A stretch of 64,000 bases of DNA from Bacteroidota bacterium (GTDB lineage Bacteria > Bacteroidota > Ignavibacteria > Kryptoniales > JAKASW01): positions 124,001 to 188,000 of the forward strand of contig JAJYIT010000003.1 in the NCBI GenBank assembly GCA_021789975.1. Reading direction: 5' to 3'. How positions within the stretch are numbered: position 1 is the first letter of the stretch; each line of letters begins with the position of its first letter. Positions 42,208 to 51,005 of this stretch are shown here, in pieces. The notes beneath the pieces are model-generated. The model was not told the DNA's origin. It did no database searches and saw only the letters and a program-made list of their open reading frames with translations. A program made the translations under genes and the position numbers.

Positions 42208-44631
42208 ATGAGTTTCCAAATCAGAGCAACTTCTGACTTCAAGAGGCAGTCCCTTCAAGACACTTACGCAGCTGTTCAATCCACAGAAAAGGGTCTTTCC
42301 GATTCAGCGGTTGGCGAGCGTCTCTCTTTCTTTGGTAGAAACGAGATAACTGAAAAGAAGAAGAACCCCATCCTCGAGTTTGTCGGTCGGTATTGGGGGC
42401 CGATGCCGTGGCTTTTGGAACTAGCCATGGCGCTCTCGTTCGTACTTAAACATGAGCTCGAAGGGATAATTATACTCTTACTCCTTACAGTAAACGCAGT
42501 CATCGGGTTTCTACACTCACGTGGTTCCCAGAAGGCGGTTGAGCTACTTAAGCAGCGGCTGGCCATCAAAGCCAAGGTGTTGCGCAACGGGAACTGGATG
42601 ATGGAAGAAGCAGGCGGACTTGTTCCCGGCGATGTCCTTGTCGTCAAGCTGGGAGACATAATACCTGCCGATGCTAAAATCATAAGCGGAGACGTTTCGA
42701 TAGACGAATCTGCACTGACAGGCGAATCACTCCCAGTGGAAAAGCATGGAGAAGATGTGATCTATTCGGGTTCGGTGGTTCGCCGCGGTGAAGCCCGCTG
42801 CCTGGTAGTCAACACAGGCGGAAATACTTACTTCGGCAAAACGGCGGAACTGGTGAAGATTGCCAAGCCAAAATCACACCAGGAAGAAATCATGATGGCG
42901 ATCGTGAAGTACATGATGTACCTCGGCATAGCAGCTTCAATTATCGTTGCTATTTACGCGTTTACCATGCACACGAATATCCTGCTCATACTTACTTTCA
43001 TCGTAGTCTTCCTTATGGGGGCAGTGCCGGTCGCTCTTCCGGCCGTCATGACGATTGTCCAGGCAGCTACCGGGATGAAGCTCGCTGAAGAGGGAGTGCT
43101 TGTTACGCGGCTTGATTCAATCGAAGATGCAGCTTCCATCAGTGTTTTATGCCTTGACAAAACGGGAACTATAACCCAGAACAAGCTGGCGGTCAGCGGG
43201 AGCGTTCCGTTTTCCGGATTCAGTAAAGACGATGTAATACGCAGCGCGGCACTCGCTTCACGCACCGAGGGAATGGATCTGATAGACCTGGCGATAATTG
43301 ATTATGCGAATAACACCGGTGTCAATCTCAACACGGATAAGCAGCTTTCCTACACACCTTTCAACCCTTCCATCAAGCGCACCGAGGCAACAGTCGAGTC
43401 GAACGGAAAACGATACAAGGTTGTGAAGGGAGCCGCTCAAGTCATACTCTCTCTGTGTAAGGACGTGAACCCGGAGACGTTGGCAAATGTGGACAAGGAG
43501 GTTACGGCGTTCTCGCAGAAAGGTTATAGAACCCTTGCGGTCGCCAGATCGGTTGATGGCAACGATGAACATTTGGCGCTTGCCGGACTTATTTCACTGG
43601 CAGATCCACCCAGACCCGACTCTCAAAAGATGATAGAGGAAATTCGAAGTCTCGGCGTCAAGCCCTTGATGCTGACCGGCGACAGCCTGGCGATAGCTCG
43701 CGAGATTGCAGGCCAGGTGGGAATCGGGACCAATATCATCAAGCTTTCGGATATCGAAAAGCTGAACGAGGACGATCAGGCAAAAGCAGCAGCCTCCAGC
43801 GACGGCTTCGCCGAAATATATCCCGAAGACAAATATAGAATCGTGAAGCTGCTCCAGTCAAAAGGATATATGGTGGGAATGACCGGAGACGGCGTTAATG
43901 ATGCACCGGCACTGAAGCAGGCGGAGATGGGAATTGCGGTTAGCAATTCCACTGACGTCGCCAAGGCTTCTGCAAGTGTAGTCCTCACACAGCCTGGCGT
44001 GAGTGTCATAGTCGAGGCAGTCAAGAGAAGCCGGGAAACGTATCAGCGAATGTTGACCTGGGTAATAAACAAGGTGACCAAAGTCATTCAGGTTGTCGGA
44101 CTGCTAACTATAGGATTCTTCTTGAGAGACAAAATGGTCCTGACGCTGCTGGGTATGGCGCTTCTGGTATTCGCAAACGACTTTGTGACCATGTCGCTAG
44201 CCACCGACAACGTGAAGCACACTGTCGCACCGAACAATTGGAATGTACGGGACATCACGTTCGCATCGCTGGTAGTGGGAGCGTTGCTGGTGATCGAAGG
44301 GATAATCGCAGTAGTCTTCGGGGTCAACTACTTCCATCTAGACCTGATACAGCTCCAGACTTTCATAATGTTGATGCTTGTGTTCACGAGCCAGTTCAGA
44401 GTGCTCATAGTAAGGGAGAGAAAATTGTTCTGGAATTCAGTACCGGGCAAAGCACTCCTCGCTTCATCGGTTGCTGCAATAATAGCATTTGCATTCCTCG
44501 GGGTGTACGGTGTTATAATTCCGGCACTGACCACGAGCGAGGTGGTTGCGGTCCTTGTGTTCTCCGGACTCTTCACTCTTCTAATGGATTTCCCAAAATA
44601 CTATGCGTTCAAACGATTCGGCGTGGAGTAG
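42208..44631 (+). CDS. P3A-type plasma-membrane proton ATPase
   Basis: 807 residues. A cation-ATPase N-terminal domain is followed by an actuator domain with ALTGESLPVEK, the phosphorylation site Asp317 in CLDKTGTITQNKL, nucleotide-binding KGAAQ, the hinge MTGDGVNDAPALKQAEMGIAV and about ten membrane helices. The length, PMPWLLELAMALS segment and domain order fit plasma-membrane H+-ATPases of plants, fungi and some bacteria and archaea (P3A). It should pump protons outward at the expense of ATP. Monocistronic, followed 13 nt after the stop by a perfect 44-bp palindrome. Confidence 0.93.
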   Translation: MSFQIRATSDFKRQSLQDTYAAVQSTEKGLSDSAVGERLSFFGRNEITEKKKNPILEFVGRYWGPMPWLLELAMALSFVLKHELEGIIILLLLTVNAVIGFLHSRGSQKAVELLKQRLAIKAKVLRNGNWMMEEAGGLVPGDVLVVKLGDIIPADAKIISGDVSIDESALTGESLPVEKHGEDVIYSGSVVRRGEARCLVVNTGGNTYFGKTAELVKIAKPKSHQEEIMMAIVKYMMYLGIAASIIVAIYAFTMHTNILLILTFIVVFLMGAVPVALPAVMTIVQAATGMKLAEEGVLVTRLDSIEDAASISVLCLDKTGTITQNKLAVSGSVPFSGFSKDDVIRSAALASRTEGMDLIDLAIIDYANNTGVNLNTDKQLSYTPFNPSIKRTEATVESNGKRYKVVKGAAQVILSLCKDVNPETLANVDKEVTAFSQKGYRTLAVARSVDGNDEHLALAGLISLADPPRPDSQKMIEEIRSLGVKPLMLTGDSLAIAREIAGQVGIGTNIIKLSDIEKLNEDDQAKAAASSDGFAEIYPEDKYRIVKLLQSKGYMVGMTGDGVNDAPALKQAEMGIAVSNSTDVAKASASVVLTQPGVSVIVEAVKRSRETYQRMLTWVINKVTKVIQVVGLLTIGFFLRDKMVLTLLGMALLVFANDFVTMSLATDNVKHTVAPNNWNVRDITFASLVVGALLVIEGIIAVVFGVNYFHLDLIQLQTFIMLMLVFTSQFRVLIVRERKLFWNSVPGKALLASSVAAIIAFAFLGVYGVIIPALTTSEVVAVLVFSGLFTLLMDFPKYYAFKRFGVE

Positions 44632-44643
44632 GGCTGTTTCTTT

Positions 44644-44687
44644 CTATATCCATAGAAAATTGTCATGACAATTTTCTATGGATATAG
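44644..44687. repeat. Perfect 44-bp palindrome after the proton ATPase gene
   Basis: Two 22-base arms, meeting at TCATGA, are exact reverse complements with no spacer. The left arm begins CTATATCCATAG and the right arm ends CTATGGATATAG. It is AT-rich and followed by no T-run. It may terminate transcription in RNA form or serve as a binding site. Confidence 0.8.
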
Positions 44688-45499
44688 TGAAGCCGAAGTA
44701 CTCGATTCAAATTGTTAGGGAATCGACAGACTTCAAAGATGCCTTTATGTCAAAAGGAATATTGGTGGCAAGCGCGGCGCAGGCACTTGCAGTGATATGA
44801 GTGCTGGTAATTTGTCAAGAGCTTGCCGCTGAAAAGGTCGCTTCCAGCCACGAGCTAAGACGCGAGAGATCACAATTGATATACCTCTCCGTCGTGCTGA
44901 ATGAGCCGTGCCCAGGTGCATGAGAGACGAGCAATGGCGTTATGACCCGTTTGAATCATGTACTTTAAGCATGAGCCACTCCTCCTTATTCATACCTTCG
45001 AAAGTGTTTTTAGGATAACCTATGGTTGCCGCTTGGGAAAATCCATCCGATAGTTGTGCTGTGCGCATCGTAACGTGTGGCAAAAGGGTGGCTCACGCGC
45101 TGTCGGCGAGCGGCCGCCTCCGCATCTTCGAAAATAGATTTTCGAGAGGTGGGCTGCCCAGCTTAAGTCATGGTAATTACATGGCTTAGGAAAGCAAGCG
45201 TAAAATCATCGGTTGTAAGTTCTTTAGATTGGACTATTTCCTATAGTATCCATCATGAGAAGTCGTCCTGCAAAGTCGCACTGAATTGGGATCGGGGGTG
45301 AAGCCGGGAGGTTCTAAAGGAGAATCACGATACAATAAGTCTCGATGTCCATCGAATAGCAGACCGGTGAGATGCCAACTGTGCCTTCAGACATGGACGA
45401 TTACATTCCCTATATATTACAAACCAACTTAAGAGTCAATCTTTGCGACTGTATTTTCTTCTATGGGGTACCGACGTTCTCGGCGCGGGCCGGATGGAT
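44688..45499. other. Long intergenic region with small palindromes
   Basis: About 800 bp without a convincing gene. Short inverted repeats are TCGAAAAT/ATTTTCGA (45128-45145) and TAAGTCATG/CATGGCTTA (45164-45188, one G-T pair), about 20 bp apart. A structured RNA is possible but no known family was recognised. The part before 45500 may contain the lost 3' end of the subtilase pseudogene. Confidence 0.4.
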
Positions 45500-46579
45500 T
45501 CACAGACTTTCCACCTTCGCTGACCGAATTGTTATTGGCTTGTTCGGCAGAAGGTTCCGTCCGGATATCAACAAGGAAGGATTGCTGAAATCGGCAAGCA
45601 AGGGAACAAGCGAGACGTTCGGTGCGACGCCACAGATTCCGATCTCATTGTTGCCTTAGGCTGCTAATATGCCGGCACAATGTGTACCATGGCCGTTGTA
45701 ATCGTTCGGAAGAGAATCCATTTGCTTATAATCCTCTCCGTTTATCAAAGTGTAGTGCGCAGATTTGTATGCGCTCATGTCGATGTCAACGAAGTCGTAA
45801 CCTAACGCGGTATCTATGTTATTCACGAGGTCGGGATGGTCCGGATCTACACAAGTGTCGACAAGCCCGACTTTGATAGCATGTGATCCCTTCTCAATAT
45901 CCCAGCCTAATTCCGCCTGAGATCTCGGATATGCCCACTGCCATCCATAATATGGATCGTTTGGAGCAACACTTATGTAATAGATATAGGTGGGTTCAAC
46001 CGTAGTCAGTGTAAATCCATCGTTCGCAATCTGCTGTTTGGCGCTCGCGATCCTTTCAATCAATCCGCTGATGTCGCTCCTGTTCCGGTCTTTAACCTGC
46101 AGCGACATCATGCGTGCCGAAGAATAGCCGGTGTAGTTGCCAGTTGAAGTAGTCGTCTCGCGGTTGTTCTTTATGCCGCGATATGCTTCCGCGCAGACCT
46201 CGGCCTCGCTCACATTGCCTGAAACCATCTTGTCCACAATGTATGAGCACACGGGTCGATGCCCGAGAATTTCTATACCAGTCAAACGATTAATGAGAGA
46301 GCTCAGTCCTTCCGGTTCCGAAAGGACTTCTTTGCCGCGAGGCGGCAAGTTTCCTTGGACCTGGCAACTGACTATGATTTCTCCAGGAACCCTGTCAGGC
46401 TCTTGGTTAAAATTGTTCCAATTCTTCTCCTCAGGGGCCGGGATCCCCGATAGGAACTCACCCGCGAATCACTGACGCCCCTGCGCCGGCTGCCGCGCAT
46501 CGTTCCGTAGAAACCCGTTCCGGCAGTGACCTGACAGCAACAGCGTCGTCAAAACGAAGAGAACTTTCATATTGAGCAT
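45500..46579 (-). pseudogene. Subtilisin-family (S8) protease pseudogene
   Basis: From ATG 46579 (preceded by AGAGGAG) the frame encodes a signal peptide (MKVLFVLTTLLLSG), then a TGA at 46471-46469. The same frame resumes with EFLSGIPAPEEKNW and a propeptide-like region. Next come the catalytic Asp (VGLVDTCVDPDHPDL, with Cys where Gly is usual) and His (NGHGTHCAGILAA). A second in-frame stop (TAA, 45658-45656) follows, after which GNNEIGICGVAPN still matches the family. Sense fades soon after, and the catalytic Ser region (GTSMA) is absent. The gene is dead, with two nonsense mutations and a missing 3' third. Confidence 0.82.
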
Positions 46580-46726
46580 ACCCAAAATCTCCTCTTTGCA
46601 TCCTCGCGACAAATCTTGGGGACGTTGGCCCGGTTCCTTCGTCAGGAATTCTTGATCGCTCTGAATTCAGCCCAATTGACTTCTGATGGTAAAGTGATCT
46701 TGCGACCCAGCAAAGACAAGACCAAT

Positions 46727-46894
46727 GGTAGTGTCTCAGCTTAAGGCTACTCGATCTTCTTTAGCCATCTTCGAACCGCGAAGTTCGCAAGGAACGCCAA
46801 GGAATCTCAATTTTCGATAATAATATCTTTGCGCACTTGGCGATCCTGGCAGTTAGTTTCAGTCTCGCAACGTGATTCAAACTGAGACACTACC
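46727..46894. repeat. MITE-like inverted-repeat element, copy 2
   Basis: 168 bp with perfect 13-bp terminal inverted repeats: GGTAGTGTCTCAG (46727-46739) and CTGAGACACTACC (46882-46894), extending to 16 bp with one mismatch. Inside, an AACCGCGAAG...CGCCAAGG stretch (46774-46802) is mirrored by a complementary stretch at 46828-46854, so the whole element can fold into a long hairpin. No coding capacity. The rest of the gap (46580-47138) shows no gene. Confidence 0.7.
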
Positions 46895-47138
46895 GGACAA
46901 ATGTATCTCCGGTTTGATTTCAGTTGCACGTCGGTCGAGGTTCGTTCTCGATCACATTATCTAAACCTCTGGTTGCATACTTCTGCTAAGGTGTACCGAT
47001 ACGCCGGTCGAGCCGAATCTTCTCCAACAAAAGCGGTTTGAACTTAACCGGTATGCCTTGTGTTGTGTTGTGATACGCCGGACGGACGAAGTTAGGTGTG
47101 TTACAAGAAGCGCGATGTGATAATTCCGTCCGGCATTT

Positions 47139-47648
47139 TTATTTCCACTCAGCATCGAGTGCCCTCACCTCAATTCCTATCCTTCGTCGCAACAGGATCG
47201 CATTCATGATCGTGAAAACCGCCGCTGTTATGCAGCACGAAAAGAGGAGCGGTGCAACTACAAACTCAGTCGCCACTGCAGCATAGTTCGGGTGCCTGAA
47301 GAACCTGTACGGTCCTTTCCTGATGGGCGGATGGCGGGTTGCGACGAGGATCTTCGTGTTCCAGTATGCACCAAGTGAGAAGATCGCCCAGTAGCGAAGG
47401 AATTGCGCAACAATGAAGATCGGAAGAAGTATTCTCCATGCGGGGTTCAATGGACGATTCAACAATAACTCTTCAGACAGGAAAGAGACGAAGAAGAGTA
47501 AATGCATCAGGACCAAATATTTGTAGCCTGCTTTGTCGACCTCTCTTGCACCTGAGGCCATCAGGATTCGTTCATGAGATCTTGCGACAGTCAGCTCGAC
47601 GAGCCGCTGAGCGATCATAAAGGAGAAGAAAATCCAGAAGTAGATCAA
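47139..47648 (-). CDS. ICMT-family methyltransferase (BpsB/YpbQ-like)
   Basis: 169 residues, integral membrane protein with about five hydrophobic segments. The C-terminal motif RKGPYRFFRHPNYAA is the SAM-binding signature of the isoprenylcysteine carboxyl methyltransferase family. Its start overlaps the end of the type III polyketide synthase gene by 4 nt. In Bacillus subtilis the same pair (bpsA-bpsB) makes alkylpyrones and methylates them, so the likely substrate is the polyketide made by the upstream enzyme rather than a protein. Confidence 0.88.
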   Translation of the reverse strand: MIYFWIFFSFMIAQRLVELTVARSHERILMASGAREVDKAGYKYLVLMHLLFFVSFLSEELLLNRPLNPAWRILLPIFIVAQFLRYWAIFSLGAYWNTKILVATRHPPIRKGPYRFFRHPNYAAVATEFVVAPLLFSCCITAAVFTIMNAILLRRRIGIEVRALDAEWK

Positions 47649-48709
47649 TCGGTCATAAACATAATCAGCTCGGAGCTAAAACCGGGACCCAAAGCCGAAA
47701 TTAGTCCGTAGTCGCCCGGTGCATAATGATGGTCCGACATGAATTCTTTGAGTACATATAGGACGGTTGGCGACGACATGTTTCCGTGTTCACGGAGTAC
47801 CTTTCGACTAAATCTCAACTCATTATTCTCAAGGCCTAGAGACTCCTCGTAGGCATCGAGCACCTTTTGTCCGCCGGGGTGGACGACGTAATGATTGATA
47901 TCGGTAAGCTTCAGTCCGTTCTGAGATGCAATCTCCTCGACGTTCTGACGGACACTATCGCGAACGATCGTCGGAATATCTTTACTGAATACAACCCTCA
48001 GCCCACTGTCCAGGACGTCCCATCCCATGACATCCAATGAGTCATCGTATATCGTCGAGAGAGAATTTAGAAGTTCCACCCCGCTATGAGAGTGCATCCC
48101 ATGGTCGTCGCCGACAACTATTGCGGCGGCGGCACCGTCCGAAAAAAGCGATGTCCCTACGAGATTACTTTTGCTCACATCATCTTTCTGAAAAGTGAGG
48201 CCGCAGAGCTCTATCGCGATTACAAGTGCCGAATCGTTCGGCTTCGCTGTGGTGTACTCGAGTGCTCTGCTGAGTCCGACCGCACCACCGGCACACCCGA
48301 TTCCCCAGATCGGAGTTCTTCGAACATGCTGGCTCAGTCCCAGAACGTTGTAAAGCCTGGCGTCGATACTCGGAGTAGAGATGCCGGTACTGGAAATAAA
48401 AAACACATGGTTTATGTCCGACGGCTTCATCCCGGTCATGTCGAGACATTTCTTTACAGACAGTTCCGACATCTCAACTGCCCGACTTATGTAGATCTCA
48501 TTCCTTTCGGCGAACCCATGTTCCTCACCGTACCATGATTTTGCCTCGGTGAAATGACGTGTCCGGACAGATGTATTGCCGAAAACATTAAGGAGGCGTT
48601 CTATGTCGCTGCGCCGACCCGAGAACATCTGGCGCACAAAGTCCTTCACCTCATCCTGGTCCACTTTCAAAGGCGCATCTTCAGTGGCAATGGCAATCAA
48701 TTTGGGCAT
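47645..48709 (-). CDS. Type III polyketide synthase (chalcone/stilbene synthase-like)
   Basis: 354 residues, normal length. The Cys-His-Asn triad is visible: Cys139 in GIGCAGGAVGLSRAL, His277 in YVVHPGGQKVL and Asn310 in HGNMSSPTVL. The C-terminal GPGFSSELIMF completes the family pattern. Such enzymes condense a (fatty) acyl-CoA with malonyl-CoA and cyclise the product to alkylpyrones or alkylresorcinols. It is coupled to an ICMT-family methyltransferase, which indicates a methylated lipid-like pyrone or phenol for the membrane. Confidence 0.93.
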   Translation of the reverse strand: MPKLIAIATEDAPLKVDQDEVKDFVRQMFSGRRSDIERLLNVFGNTSVRTRHFTEAKSWYGEEHGFAERNEIYISRAVEMSELSVKKCLDMTGMKPSDINHVFFISSTGISTPSIDARLYNVLGLSQHVRRTPIWGIGCAGGAVGLSRALEYTTAKPNDSALVIAIELCGLTFQKDDVSKSNLVGTSLFSDGAAAAIVVGDDHGMHSHSGVELLNSLSTIYDDSLDVMGWDVLDSGLRVVFSKDIPTIVRDSVRQNVEEIASQNGLKLTDINHYVVHPGGQKVLDAYEESLGLENNELRFSRKVLREHGNMSSPTVLYVLKEFMSDHHYAPGDYGLISALGPGFSSELIMFMTD

Positions 48710-48936
48710 AGTCTTCCTTCTTGCTTCTAAATTTCAAGTCCAACTGCTACGTCTTGATTCGACGAGGGTAGGCAGAGGACTGCCGCCTAAATAAATTTTG
48801 CATTAATGGTCGTTTTAATTATTTTCTAAGGATAAATTACGCGCCCATACTGTTCTTTTGAAGAATCGATATTCACGAAGAATTCATAGGCGTTTGTGTC
48901 ATACAGAATACCAAGTGATGCTTAAGAGTGGAATAC

Positions 48937-50304
48937 ATGAAGAACCATTTTTTGATCTGGACCGTGTTGGGTCTCCTTTTCCTGTCAGTCGATGCTTTTG
49001 CTCAAACGGCCGTCGAGGGAGCCGCCTCCGCAACCAAAGGACATTTTCAACGGCAAGAGACTCAAGTTGTAAAGGTAGACTCAGGCGATACGACATGGAT
49101 GCTTATCTCAACCGCTCTTGTCATGTTGATGACTCCCGGTCTTGCTCTCTTCTACGGAGGCATGGTGCGCCGGAAAAATGTGCTTGGCACCATAATGCAG
49201 AGCTTCATAGCAATCGGTCTGATTACAGTGCAGTGGATTCTGTTCGGCTATTCTCTCGCTTTCGGACCCGACATCGGGCATGTGATCGGGAGTTTGAAGT
49301 GGATCGGCCTGAACGGGGTGGGATTAGCTCCTAATCCTGAGTATGCGCCGAGAATTCCACACGAGGCGTTCATGCTATTCCAGATGATGTTTGCCATAAT
49401 AACTCCTGCATTAATAACAGGCGCCATCGCCGAGAGGTTCAAGTTCAAAACCTATGTTGTCTTTATTCTCCTCTGGGCGACGCTTGTCTATGATCCTCTG
49501 GCCCATTGGGTATGGGGAGTCGGCGGCTGGATACGAGAACTAGGCGCTCTCGATTTTGCCGGCGGACTCGTGGTCCATGTCAGTTCCGGTGTATCTGCAC
49601 TTGTTGCTGCGATCCTGATCGGCAGGCGTCGCGGGTACGGTCAGGAGCCAATGCCGCCGCACAATCTTACAATGACACTGATCGGAGCCGCTCTTCTTTG
49701 GTTCGGCTGGTTCGGATTCAACGCAGGCAGCGCGCTGGGATCCGGAGGACTTGCAACTTCTGCTTTTCTGGCGACACAGGTCGCGGCATCCTCGGCGGCA
49801 CTGTCCTGGACGATGGCAGAATGGCTCACACGGGGAAAGCCCACAGTTCTTGGCGCGGCGTCCGGTGCTGTCGCCGGGCTCGTTGCAATCACCCCTGCCT
49901 CCGGATTTGTCGGCCCCATGGCGGCTTTGATTATCGGGCTTGTTGGCGGCCTGGTCTGTTTCACAGGCATCAGGATGAAGGAGAGATTCGGTTACGATGA
50001 TTCGCTCGATACGGTCGGCGTGCATGGCGTAGGTGGTGCATGGGGCGCTATTGCTACCGGACTCTTTGCCTCTACACTTGTCAATCCGGCCGGCGCAAAT
50101 GGACTCTTCAATGGCAACATTTCGCTGCTCGGTGCACAGATAATTGCGTTGCTGGTAGCAGCGGGCTATGCGTTCGGGATGACTTTCGTTATCCTCAAAG
50201 TGCTGGACAAGCTGATGGGCCTCAGAGTTTCTCCCGAAGATGAAATCGACGGACTCGATCTGGCGCAGCACGGAGAGAGCGGATATGTATTTGAGGAATT
50301 GTAA
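48937..50304 (+). CDS. amt: Ammonium transporter (Amt family)
   Basis: 455 residues from ATG 48937; a GTG at 48928 is an alternative. Signal peptide ~1-20 ending FAQ, as in many Amt proteins, then eleven membrane helices. Conserved regions: MTPGLALFYGGMVRRKN, the first pore His in VVHVSSGVSAL, FGWFGFNAGSAL and the second pore His in GVHGVGGAWG. It takes up ammonium. No GlnK/PII gene adjoins it, which is unusual because amt and glnK are commonly linked. A short C-terminal tail is present for PII control. Confidence 0.95.
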   Translation: MKNHFLIWTVLGLLFLSVDAFAQTAVEGAASATKGHFQRQETQVVKVDSGDTTWMLISTALVMLMTPGLALFYGGMVRRKNVLGTIMQSFIAIGLITVQWILFGYSLAFGPDIGHVIGSLKWIGLNGVGLAPNPEYAPRIPHEAFMLFQMMFAIITPALITGAIAERFKFKTYVVFILLWATLVYDPLAHWVWGVGGWIRELGALDFAGGLVVHVSSGVSALVAAILIGRRRGYGQEPMPPHNLTMTLIGAALLWFGWFGFNAGSALGSGGLATSAFLATQVAASSAALSWTMAEWLTRGKPTVLGAASGAVAGLVAITPASGFVGPMAALIIGLVGGLVCFTGIRMKERFGYDDSLDTVGVHGVGGAWGAIATGLFASTLVNPAGANGLFNGNISLLGAQIIALLVAAGYAFGMTFVILKVLDKLMGLRVSPEDEIDGLDLAQHGESGYVFEEL

Positions 50305-50386
50305 TTGAGCGAAGCGCGATGGCAACGACGCATCATGCAAGACTGAGTAGTCTTTTAGTTTTGAAAACTATGGAAGGATAAACAAT

Positions 50387-50581
50387 ATGATGGAATCCAA
50401 CGGGTCATTTAGGAAAGAAACAGAATGGAAAACAGTGTGCAACGTCTGCAACGGCAGCCGCTATGTGGGAGTAATCCAGAACGGCGACGGATTCGACTTC
50501 ATCGAATGTGAGAAATGCCATGGCACAGGTTATATTATGACGATGCAATACGGTTTCTCGAAGGACGATGAAGACGAATGA
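50387..50581 (+). CDS. Small zinc-ribbon protein (DnaJ-type CxxCxGxG motifs)
   Basis: 64 residues. Two motifs, CNVCNGSRYVG and CEKCHGTGY, make one DnaJ-like zinc ribbon, followed by an acidic tail (SKDDEDE). There is a good GGAAGGA ribosome site. The end overlaps the start of the ArfB-like gene by 14 nt, which provides that gene's ribosome site (GAAGGA), so the two are translationally coupled. A role with the ribosome-rescue factor is a reasonable guess, nothing more. Confidence 0.78.
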   Translation: MMESNGSFRKETEWKTVCNVCNGSRYVGVIQNGDGFDFIECEKCHGTGYIMTMQYGFSKDDEDE

Positions 50582-50999
50582 AATAGAAATAGGCCGGGGT
50601 CTCTCGATTGCAGGTTCCGAGGTTAGGTTTCGCTCTTCCCGTTCCGGGGGACACGGTGGACAAAACGTAAACAAGGTGGAGTCGAAGGTTGAGCTGATTT
50701 TTGACGTTAAGAATTCGCCCTCGCTCTCCGATGACCAGAGATACCGTATTCTATCAACCTTGAAGAGCAGGATCGACTCGGACGGTGTGCTTCACTTGAT
50801 TTCTCAGACTTCCAGGAGCCAGTGGGAAAACAAACAAATTGCAGTAGCTGAATTTGTCCGTCTAGTTTCTATGGCAGTCAGGCCTAGGAAGAAACGGATC
50901 GCAACAGGCCCAACAAAGACAGCTATCGAAGAGAGGCTGAGGAAGAAGAAAATTACATCGCGTAAGAAAAGCATGCGGAGGAGCCGACCTGAGGAGTGA
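50568..50999 (+). CDS. arfB: ArfB/YaeJ-like peptidyl-tRNA hydrolase (release-factor GGQ domain)
   Basis: 143 residues. The catalytic GGQ is in RSGGHGGQNVNKVESKVEL (~25-43), as in class I release factors, but the codon-recognition domain is absent. The C-terminus is a basic tail (RKKRIATGPTK ... KKMTSRKK-like region). ArfB-type proteins hydrolyse peptidyl-tRNA on stalled ribosomes, the tail reading the empty mRNA channel. Coupled to the small zinc-ribbon gene upstream. Confidence 0.92.
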   Translation: MKTNEIEIGRGLSIAGSEVRFRSSRSGGHGGQNVNKVESKVELIFDVKNSPSLSDDQRYRILSTLKSRIDSDGVLHLISQTSRSQWENKQIAVAEFVRLVSMAVRPRKKRIATGPTKTAIEERLRKKKITSRKKSMRRSRPEE

Positions 51000-51005
51000 G
51001 CCGGG

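Noticed and set aside
44688-45499. Possible structured non-coding RNA in the gap after the proton ATPase
   Set aside because: Only two small palindromes are visible, and none of the conserved cores of RNase P, SRP, tmRNA or 6S RNA was recognised.
45372-45659. 95-codon plus-strand frame opposite the end of the subtilase pseudogene
   Set aside because: The opposite strand still reads protease-family sequence; this frame is its shadow and lacks a ribosome site.
49540-50340. Long minus-strand frame across the ammonium transporter
   Set aside because: The transporter is unambiguous on the plus strand; this is a high-GC shadow frame.
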